Below, piece by piece: positions 1 through 4,898 of a stretch of DNA of 6,807 bases; positions within the stretch are counted from its first letter, which is position 1; each line of letters begins with the position of its first letter. The notes under the pieces are model-generated. The model saw only the letters and a list, made by a program, of their open reading frames with translations, ran no database searches and was not told the origin of the DNA. The position numbers were made by a program, and so were the translations under genes. The stretch comes from Dehalococcoidales bacterium (lineage in GTDB: Bacteria > Chloroflexota > Dehalococcoidia > Dehalococcoidales > Fen-1064). The stretch is from NCBI GenBank assembly GCA_028712845.1, contig JAQTPO010000106.1, positions 1 to 6,807 of the forward strand. The letters are read 5' to 3'.

Positions 1-150
1 GGCAAGCGTTCAGGTCAGGGCTTTCACGCCTATTCAATTGTTAAGGTGCTTTTACGTTTTCTAGCTTCATTGTTGCTCAAAAGAGCTTTTTGAGCATTAT
101 GAAAACCTAGCGTGATTTTCCTTCCCCCCTCCTAGTCATTAGAAGGAAAC
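1..150. other. Intergenic region with no gene seen
   Basis: No open frame longer than about ten codons with a start is visible here on either strand. The region lies beyond the operon terminator and probably belongs to the upstream region of whatever gene lies outside the window. Two things stand out. One is a 23-base inverted repeat at 74-96. The other is a minus-strand string CCTTAACAATTGAATAG near 32-48, which loosely recalls the boxA-like sequences found before rRNA genes. No convincing -35/-10 pair was found. The minus strand also has a purine-rich stretch around 118-134 (AGGAGGGGGGAAGG) that is not followed by a plausible coding frame. Confidence 0.5.
74..96. repeat. Inverted repeat (hairpin), 9-bp arms
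   Basis: The arms TGCTCAAAA and TTTTGAGCA are perfectly complementary around the 5-base loop GAGCT. No T-tract follows on either strand, so it is not a normal intrinsic terminator. It could be an operator or RNA hairpin belonging to a gene outside the window. The role is unknown. Confidence 0.5.
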
Positions 151-152
151 CG

Positions 153-183
153 AAAAACAAAAAGCCTCCCAATTGGGAGGCTT
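153..183 (-). terminator. Intrinsic (rho-independent) terminator of the ABC operon
   Basis: Positions 162-183 are a perfect 22-base palindrome, giving a nine-pair stem (AAGCCTCCC / GGGAGGCTT) around an AATT loop. On the minus strand it is followed directly by the T-rich tract TTTTTGTTTTT, while the plus strand side has no T-run. It therefore terminates leftward transcription. It lies about 70 bases after the stop codon of the last permease gene. No other hairpin with a T-tract was found within the operon, so one transcript of about 4.6 kb is expected. Confidence 0.93.
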
Positions 184-252
184 AGTTAAATGGAATTTAA
201 TACTAAGGAAGATAATTCGTCGGGTACCAAGGTATACGAGTCTTACATTCGA

Positions 253-1002
253 TCAGTTGCCTTTACTGGAAAGCATAATGTTTTGCCGCGTTAGTAGGCG
301 TGTCAAGCCCAGGACAGCGGCAAGAAGAACTATGGTTCCGAGCAGGTACCAGAGCGTGAAGGACCATGATGAGAGATCAAACCACCCCATCCCCAGCCCG
401 ACCGGCATTCCCATCATCAGTCCAAAGCCGACGAGAAATGACGGCCCCAAGGCGATATCCGGATTGTTGGCCAGTGAGAACAGGATCATGAACAGCAGCA
501 ACACGAGGAACAGCAACGGATTCACCACAAAGCCGAGCACTAGGGTGGGCACCGGCAGCACGAACACGCCGGTGGTGGGTAGGATGGTGCTCAGGTTTAT
601 CACCAGTACCACGATAACCGCGGCAACTATCGAGATGAAATAAGCGGGCAGGAAGACAGCCAGGGATTTGCCCAGCCACAGTCCCCTCGCCGAGAGCGGT
701 GTAGCCATGAGTGCCTCGATATTACCGTTTACTTTTTCCTTGGTCAGCGGCAAAGTAACGAATGACCAGATGAAGGACAGAAGCACCACTAAGGGTAGGA
801 AATAAATAACCAGCCCTATGAAGAAGTCCAGCATTGGTCTCGCCTCCGGTTCTCCGAGCCAGGACTGTCGGCCCAATCCGATACTGATGCCTATTGCCGC
901 CGCCAGTGTGATAAGCCCTGCAACGATAAGGATGATCCGGAATGCCGTCGACTGCCGTAGTTCTCGGTAATCCCTCTTGATTATTATCCCGATTCTGTTC
1001 AT
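253..1002 (-). CDS. ABC-2 type transporter permease (second of a paralogous pair)
   Basis: This is a 249-residue integral membrane protein, the last gene of the operon and probably one half of the export channel. Six hydrophobic segments are visible at about residues 22-44, 60-84, 112-137, 152-178, 184-206 and 213-235. Between the second and third is the typical ABC-2 cytoplasmic motif KEKVNGNIEALMATPL (88-103), followed by WLGKSLAVF, which is expected to contact the ATPase. The start at 1002 is chosen because AGGAG sits 6 bases upstream and the previous gene ends 8 bases away. The frame stays open to an ATG at 1119, but that start would overlap the previous gene by 109 bases and adds a non-membrane-like leader. 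The protein is clearly related to the permease at 1011-1754: same topology, same motif, and a similar C-terminus ending in an MLS motif. The partner ATPase is presumably the one at 1751-2680. Substrate unknown. Confidence 0.9.
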   Translation of the reverse strand: MNRIGIIIKRDYRELRQSTAFRIILIVAGLITLAAAIGISIGLGRQSWLGEPEARPMLDFFIGLVIYFLPLVVLLSFIWSFVTLPLTKEKVNGNIEALMATPLSARGLWLGKSLAVFLPAYFISIVAAVIVVLVINLSTILPTTGVFVLPVPTLVLGFVVNPLLFLVLLLFMILFSLANNPDIALGPSFLVGFGLMMGMPVGLGMGWFDLSSWSFTLWYLLGTIVLLAAVLGLTRLLTRQNIMLSSKGN

Positions 1003-1007
1003 TATCA

Positions 1008-1012
1008 CTCCT
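1008..1012 (-). promoter_or_regulatory. Ribosome binding site that fixes the start of the last permease
   Basis: AGGAG on the minus strand lies 6 bases before the ATG at 1002 and overlaps the TAG stop of the preceding permease (TAGGAG). This supports 1002 rather than 1119 as the start and indicates coupled translation of the two permeases. Confidence 0.8.
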
Positions 1013-1754
1013 AGCCTGCCGAAAGCATAACCCTCTCCGGGGCGAGACGCGACTTGACAACCAGTACGCTGATTCCCAGTAAAATCGCCAGACCCAGGTT
1101 CAGGACCATGAATTGCCATGAGTTGGCATTCATCACATCACGCACGGTGAGTTGGAACATCACGTTGGCAATGACGGGTAGATATATCTGGGCGATAACA
1201 TTACCGGTGACCGGTTTTGTCGTCAGTCCGATGATGTGGACGAACATCCCGAAGAAAAGGTACATGACGGGCACCAGTACCAGGCTATTGATCATCATCT
1301 GCCAGTCGATAACGAAGCCGAATTCCGGCAAGAAGTAAATAACATTGATTATGACCAGCCCCAAAAGTGTAAGTATTATGGCTAATATCAGTCCGGGTGC
1401 GAAAAGCGCCAGGGTTTTACCCAGCCATATATCGGATATTTTCAGCGGTGTTGCCATCAAGGCGGCCAGATTGCCGCGTGTTTTTTCCCTCACCATTGTC
1501 TGGAACACCAGCGAATTTAGAGCCACACCGATACTGACTAACGATGAAGCATATAAAATAATGCCGAGATACCCTTCCAAGACATTCCTGTCCGGAGATG
1601 CCGATTCCATTTCGGGCGCTATCAGCAGCAGGCACATCGCAAACGCTATACCGATAACAAAGAGCAGAGTGACACTGACGAGAATGGTCATTCCCGTTTT
1701 CATCCGGAACGCGTTTTTCATACCCGTGATGGCCACTAGACGGATATTACTCAT
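1011..1754 (-). CDS. ABC-2 type transporter permease (first of a paralogous pair)
   Basis: This is a 247-residue membrane protein with six predicted transmembrane segments at about residues 23-45, 62-86, 113-139, 154-176, 184-202 and 212-234. The hallmark is the cytoplasmic stretch REKTRGNLAALMATPL (89-104) followed by WLGKTLALF. This is the ABC-2 family signature (a variant of REKE-GTLE-LLATP) and is shared almost residue for residue with the permease at 253-1002. The length is normal for NatB/ABC-2 half-permeases. The start overlaps the stop of the upstream ATPase gene in an ATGA, and a very strong SD (AAGGAGGTG) lies inside the final ATPase codons, so ATPase and permease are translationally coupled. 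Most likely it forms a heterodimeric channel with the next gene product, powered by the ATPase at 1751-2680. The exported substrate is not evident. Confidence 0.92.
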   Translation of the reverse strand: MSNIRLVAITGMKNAFRMKTGMTILVSVTLLFVIGIAFAMCLLLIAPEMESASPDRNVLEGYLGIILYASSLVSIGVALNSLVFQTMVREKTRGNLAALMATPLKISDIWLGKTLALFAPGLILAIILTLLGLVIINVIYFLPEFGFVIDWQMMINSLVLVPVMYLFFGMFVHIIGLTTKPVTGNVIAQIYLPVIANVMFQLTVRDVMNANSWQFMVLNLGLAILLGISVLVVKSRLAPERVMLSAG

Positions 1755-2680
1755 TCCTGCTCCACCTCCTTCAATATAGAGGCATAGAGCTCTTCCAGTG
1801 AGGCTTCCCGCCGACCAGCCTGCTCTATCTTTACACCATGTCCAGAGAGGAAAGCGATGATATCAGACACCTCGGCAGTGCCTCCTTTCGGCGCGAAGAA
1901 GAGAGCCGTTCCGCTAACATCACGGAAACCGAGTTCCGGCTGTTTTTTTAGTTTCTCCAAGATGGTGTCCGTAATATCGCTGCTGGTCTCAATTACAATA
2001 CCGCTCCGTCCCATTTTCTGCCGGAGGTCTTCCAGTTCCCCATAGAGCTTGATTTCGCCCCGGTCGATGAGGGCAATCCGGTTACAGATGCGCTGCACTT
2101 CATCCAGATTATGGGAGCTGAGGAGCACCGTCTTCTTTTCTTTACGAGCGATATCAATAAGGATTTTGCGTATTTCAATCTGGCCGGTAGGATCGACGCC
2201 GGCGGTCGGCTCATCGAGGATGAGCACCTCCGGGTCGTGCACCATGGCGCGCGCCAGCGAGAGCCGCTGCCTCATACCTTTCGAATAAGTACCAACCCTG
2301 TCATCGGCGCGGTCGTCCAGTCCTACCAGTTTAAGTACCTTATCGATACGCACATCGGCATGCGATATTCCATAGATATCGACATAGAATTTCAGGTTTT
2401 CCACGGCGGTCATCATATCGTAGAGACCGTCGGGGTCGAGGGCGAACCCTATCCTCATTCTAGTACTGGCCAGCCCGATATTCTGCCCGAGGATATCCAG
2501 CTCTCCCGAGTCCACATGTAGCAGTCCGAGAAGTATCCTGATGGTGGTCGTCTTGCCGGCGCCGTTGGGGCCGAGATAACCGAAGATATCACCGGATTCA
2601 ACATCGAAGCTAACTCCTTTAAGTACCTCCCGTTTCCCGAGCGTTTTTCTGATATTATCTATGTGTATCGCTGTACTCAT
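1751..2680 (-). CDS. ABC transporter ATP-binding protein (NatA/CcmA-like)
   Basis: A 309-residue cytoplasmic ATPase that would power the two ABC-2 permeases encoded immediately after it. Visible motifs in order are Walker A GPNGAGKT (37-44), ABC signature YSKGMRQRL (132-140), Walker B VLILDEP (152-158), D-loop GVD (161-163) and H-loop His190 in SSH. The usual Q-loop Gln/Glu is replaced by Asp in FALDPDGLYD (about residue 82). A C-terminal extension of some 90 residues ends in REASLEELYASIL, the usual closing helix of CcmA-type exporter ATPases. The GAGGGC SD lies before ATG 2680, after a 30-base gap from the previous gene, the widest gap in the operon. The stop overlaps the next start (ATGA). 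Family assignment is firm. Substrate is unknown; such modules export antibiotics, peptides or ions, or act in envelope stress. Confidence 0.95.
   Translation of the reverse strand: MSTAIHIDNIRKTLGKREVLKGVSFDVESGDIFGYLGPNGAGKTTTIRILLGLLHVDSGELDILGQNIGLASTRMRIGFALDPDGLYDMMTAVENLKFYVDIYGISHADVRIDKVLKLVGLDDRADDRVGTYSKGMRQRLSLARAMVHDPEVLILDEPTAGVDPTGQIEIRKILIDIARKEKKTVLLSSHNLDEVQRICNRIALIDRGEIKLYGELEDLRQKMGRSGIVIETSSDITDTILEKLKKQPELGFRDVSGTALFFAPKGGTAEVSDIIAFLSGHGVKIEQAGRREASLEELYASILKEVEQE
1763..1771 (-). promoter_or_regulatory. Strong ribosome binding site inside the ATPase 3' end
   Basis: AAGGAGGTG on the minus strand is close to a perfect anti-16S match, 8 bases before the permease ATG at 1754. 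The same bases encode the Lys-Glu-Val of the ATPase C-terminus (KEVEQE). This is the strongest SD in the window. Confidence 0.8.
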
Positions 2681-2710
2681 GCGCTGCCCTCGCTTTTTGC
2701 ATATTTCCGA

Positions 2711-3421
2711 TTATTCGTTTATCTGCGCCCGTCGGAGAAGTAGGAAGGAAAATCCACCGAGGATGACTGCCGCCACCAATAAACTGGCCATTCCAACATA
2801 AGGATTCGGACTATCACCAGATAAACCCATTACTGTCTTGAGGAATTCCCATATCGCGCGGTCCATCCCTTTATCGGCCAGCGCATTGAATAATATCAGG
2901 AACGCTGCCAGTACAAAGGGAGCGATGGAGACTATATACTTTGTAGTCCGGTTGCTCCGGTAGTAAATCAGGCGGATGCACCAGCCCAGCATTCCCAGAA
3001 AGAGCAAAGCAGCGAACTCCCAGGCCAGCAGGCTAGGAATACCCTGTGCCGGGTAGATTAATTTGTAGATCATCAACACGTTGGCTATCTTAAGGTTGAT
3101 GATATAGAAAATTGTGACCAGTATCGCTATGACAGCTGCCAATAAAACGATACCCAGACATGTGGCTGAAAAGAACGTTTTACGGGAAACGCCCTGGGAC
3201 AGAGTGTACTTAAAGCTAGAAGAAAAAAACACCAGTCCCAATATGGGTACAGTGATTAACGCGATTCCGTCCCCCACTCCCGCAGGACCATCTGTGTTAG
3301 CCAGCCATATTACCGCCATGGAAATCAGGATATGTAGCAACAGGACACTGGCGCAGATAAGAATCTGTAAATTGTATAGTTCGCTGAAAGTCATCCGGGT
3401 TATCTTAATGATTCTGCTCAT
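2711..3421 (-). CDS. Six-TM membrane protein, probable permease partner of the YtrB-like ATPase
   Basis: A 236-residue hydrophobic protein with segments at about residues 18-40, 53-69, 85-107, 128-152, 162-182 and 207-230, and a basic-polar C-terminus. It lacks the ABC-2 ATP-type motif seen in the two downstream permeases. It does carry KYTLSQGVSRKTFF (71-84) between segments 2 and 3, a pattern (S-x-GVSRK-x-F) that I associate with membrane subunits encoded beside GntR/YtrB-type ATPases. Its start overlaps the stop of the YtrB-like ATPase in an ATGA, with GGGAG about 10 bases upstream, so the two proteins are most likely partners. The gene order GntR-ATPase-membrane protein matches the first three genes of the B. 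subtilis ytr operon, although homology to YtrC/YtrD cannot be confirmed by eye. Exact function unknown. Confidence 0.82.
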   Translation of the reverse strand: MSRIIKITRMTFSELYNLQILICASVLLLHILISMAVIWLANTDGPAGVGDGIALITVPILGLVFFSSSFKYTLSQGVSRKTFFSATCLGIVLLAAVIAILVTIFYIINLKIANVLMIYKLIYPAQGIPSLLAWEFAALLFLGMLGWCIRLIYYRSNRTTKYIVSIAPFVLAAFLILFNALADKGMDRAIWEFLKTVMGLSGDSPNPYVGMASLLVAAVILGGFSFLLLRRAQINE

Positions 3422-4299
3422 TGGTTTGTGTCTCCCTGTGCATTTGTCAGACTGATGAACACTTCCTGCAACCTGGCCGGGGTTATTTCCAGCCCCAGTT
3501 CCTCAATCCGGTTCCTGTCGCTGTCATCACGTTGCTGGAATATAGTGGCTGCCTTAAATTTGCCGATCATTTCCTCACGGATGACCTTTTTATCACGCGT
3601 AAAGTTATCGACATTTATAATATCGCCGGATACGGAATAAGCCATCTGCAATACATCCTCAACAGGTTCAGCCAAGACTACTTCTCCTTTGTGGAGAATG
3701 ATTACTCTTTCCAGAATATCCGCTACTTCGCCAATCATATGAGTAGCGATGATTATCGTTTTGGGATGTTCGCTATAATATGCTATAAGCTCCTGGTAAA
3801 AAAGCTCCCGGTGGGCGGCGTCAAGCCCCAGTATCGGCTCGTCAAAGATTAGAATGGGCGTGCCGGATGCCAGGGTCAGTATCAGCTTGAAAATCGAACT
3901 GTAGCCGCTGGATAGGTCCTTGATTCTCTTATCGGTATCCAGCTTGAATTTACGGGCCAGCGTATCAGCGTATTCAGTATCAAAACCGGGATAAAACTCG
4001 CGTGCCCACCTGAACCCGTTTTTCACCTTCATAACCCATGGATGCACGTTTTTTTCGGTCATGCAACAGATTTTGGACTGGGCACGATCATTCTCTTCAG
4101 CATTTTCCCCATCTATCGTTACTCTGCCGCCATCGGCAAAAATCTTGTTAGTGACGATATTGATCAAAGTCGTCTTGCCAGCCCCATTTCTTCCCAGGAG
4201 GCCATAAATTTTATCAGGCTCGAATGTCAGAGAAACGTTGTTTAAAGCGACAGTTCTTCCGAAAGATTTGGACACATTTTCAACGCGGATTATGCTCAT
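3418..4299 (-). CDS. ABC transporter ATP-binding protein, YtrB-like
   Basis: A 293-residue cytoplasmic ATPase encoded directly after the GntR regulator. Motifs in order are Walker A GRNGAGKT (36-43), a diverged Q-loop CCMTEKNVHPWVMKV (Glu82 where Gln is usual), signature LSSGYSSIFKL (129-139, with Tyr replacing the common Gly-Gln context), Walker B ILIFDEP (149-155), D-loop GLD (158-160) and H-loop His187 in ATH. The MTE-K segment, the SSGY signature and the C-terminal LGLEITPARLQEVFISLT block are what I expect of the YtrB-type subfamily linked to YtrA regulators. The start ATG overlaps the gntR stop (ATGA), with AAAAGGG about 9 bases upstream. The stop overlaps the next gene the same way. 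It probably energises the membrane protein at 2711-3421. Substrate unknown; a role in cell-envelope stress is inferred only from the related ytr system. Confidence 0.93.
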   Translation of the reverse strand: MSIIRVENVSKSFGRTVALNNVSLTFEPDKIYGLLGRNGAGKTTLINIVTNKIFADGGRVTIDGENAEENDRAQSKICCMTEKNVHPWVMKVKNGFRWAREFYPGFDTEYADTLARKFKLDTDKRIKDLSSGYSSIFKLILTLASGTPILIFDEPILGLDAAHRELFYQELIAYYSEHPKTIIIATHMIGEVADILERVIILHKGEVVLAEPVEDVLQMAYSVSGDIINVDNFTRDKKVIREEMIGKFKAATIFQQRDDSDRNRIEELGLEITPARLQEVFISLTNAQGDTNQ

Positions 4300-4664
4300 T
4301 TGCCGTACCCTTTTTCGATCATATTGAGGATTTCGCTTTTTCCCAGTTTTAGATTATTCGACTCCTTGATGAGTGGTAGTACATAACTGTCGTAAAAAGC
4401 CTTTCTCCTTTTGGAGATAATTTTCTCTCTGGCTCCCGAGGCGACAAACATGCCGATGCCTCGTTTTTTATAGACGATGCCTTCATCGACAAGCAGATTC
4501 ACTCCACGGTTGGCCGTCGCAGGATTGATTTTGAATTTTACTGCGACTTCTGTGGTTGATGGTATCTGAGAGTCTTCCTCGAAGATGCCTTTCAGAATGC
4601 TTTCTTCGAGTTCTTCCGCAAATTGGAGGAAAATAGGTTTTTCACCATCCATTTTCAGTTGCAT
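4296..4664 (-). CDS. GntR-family transcriptional regulator, YtrA subfamily
   Basis: A 122-residue DNA-binding protein and first gene of the operon. The start MQLKMDGEKPIFLQFAE is typical of the family (compare xxLxxDgxxPIYxQI), followed by the winged helix-turn-helix: recognition region SQIPSTTEVAVKFKINPAT (about 32-50), ANRGVNLLVDEGIVY, then the wing KKRGIGMFV (66-74). The remaining 45 residues form only a short helical tail. That separates YtrA-type members from FadR, HutC and MocR members, which have larger ligand or enzyme domains. The gene has a recognisable promoter about 63 bases upstream, with an inverted repeat at the transcription start, consistent with autorepression of the whole operon. 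No good SD precedes ATG 4664. A second ATG at 4652 also lacks one, so the family N-terminus decides the start. The inducer cannot be predicted. Confidence 0.94.
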   Translation of the reverse strand: MQLKMDGEKPIFLQFAEELEESILKGIFEEDSQIPSTTEVAVKFKINPATANRGVNLLVDEGIVYKKRGIGMFVASGAREKIISKRRKAFYDSYVLPLIKESNNLKLGKSEILNMIEKGYGK

Positions 4665-4705
4665 ATGACAATACCAGACACTCTATGTTTACTAGCTTCA
4701 TTTAG

Positions 4706-4727
4706 GTTAGTCAGTCTATTAACTAAC
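4706..4727 (-). promoter_or_regulatory. Likely operator of the GntR regulator (inverted repeat)
   Basis: On the minus strand GTTAGTTA and TGACTAAC flank the 6-base spacer ATAGAC. The arms pair at seven of eight positions, and the outer six bases (GTTAGT/ACTAAC) are perfect. The repeat begins at the expected transcription start (about 7 bases after the -10), so a bound dimer would block initiation or early elongation. Position and symmetry are seen directly. Binding by the adjacent GntR protein is inferred. Confidence 0.7.
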
Positions 4728-4898
4728 TATGTAAGTATATAAATCAGTGGAGGATTTGTCAAGGGATGCGGATTCCTCGGGATAAAACACGAATGAGACT
4801 TCGCGGCTGCCGAATAAGCCGGCCCTCAGGTCAGGGGGTACGGCAACATCGATTGTATCTATCAATTTCCCATTGATATTTAGTACAGAGAAATATAA
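4719..4898 (-). other. Coding-like open frame after the propeller gene: frameshifted tail or gene remnant
   Basis: The propeller gene stops at 4880, but the -1 frame is open from 4934 to a TAA at 4719. After the T4 run at 4897-4900 it reads like protein for about 59 residues. It includes LNINGKLIDTIDVAVPPD and REVSFVFYPEES, with many G-starting codons and mixed C/A/G third positions like the neighbouring genes. There is no ATG or GTG start in this stretch, only an in-frame TTG without an SD, so it is not an independent gene as it stands. One extra T in the T4 run would fuse it to the propeller protein. Its 3' end overlaps the gntR promoter. The alternative is a chance open frame; no family is recognised. 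Confidence 0.3.
4734..4762 (-). promoter_or_regulatory. Sigma70/sigmaA-type promoter of the gntR-ABC operon
   Basis: The minus strand reads TTGACA (4757-4762), a 17-base spacer, then TATACT (4734-4739). The -35 is a full consensus match and the -10 matches five of six. The predicted start at about 4727 leaves a 5' leader of roughly 63 bases before gntR. Such a strong promoter is typical of units kept off by a repressor. Confidence 0.85.

Noticed and set aside
56..71. A 16-base near-repeat (15 of 16 identical, core CTAGCTTCATT) shared with 4687-4702 in the gntR leader
   Set aside because: Both copies are in non-coding DNA, which is suggestive. However, a one-mismatch 16-mer pair has a fair chance of occurring in 6.8 kb, and the copies have different surroundings with no symmetry.
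173..643. A plus-strand open frame of 156 codons beginning in the terminator palindrome
   Set aside because: Its start lies inside the hairpin. It is antisense to the last permease and has low-complexity Thr/Asn/Arg composition typical of reversed membrane-protein codons.
1003..1119. A longer N-terminus for the last permease, starting at ATG 1119
   Set aside because: It would overlap the preceding permease gene by 109 bases and adds a hydrophilic leader unlike the family. The ATG at 1002 has an AGGAG at ideal distance and sits 8 bases after the previous stop.
1345..1779. A plus-strand open frame of 144 codons across the permease gene
   Set aside because: It is antisense to a well-supported ABC-2 permease with clear motifs, shows no recognisable domain, and has no plus-strand SD or promoter. 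It is a shadow frame.
2111..2521. A plus-strand open frame of 136 codons across the second ATPase gene
   Set aside because: It is antisense to the Walker and signature motifs of a certain ABC ATPase. Its translation (many His, Val, Arg) is what the reverse of such a gene gives.
3421..3852. A plus-strand open frame of 143 codons across the YtrB-like ATPase gene
   Set aside because: It is antisense to the Walker B and H-loop coding region and has no supporting signal of its own.
4826..4836. TCAGGTCAGGG occurs here and at 10-20
   Set aside because: Several 11-base repeats are expected by chance in a window of this size, and nothing around the copies matches.
4821..4840. A possible terminator for the propeller gene around the C/G-rich stretch
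   Set aside because: Only about four base pairs can form and no T-tract follows on the minus strand.
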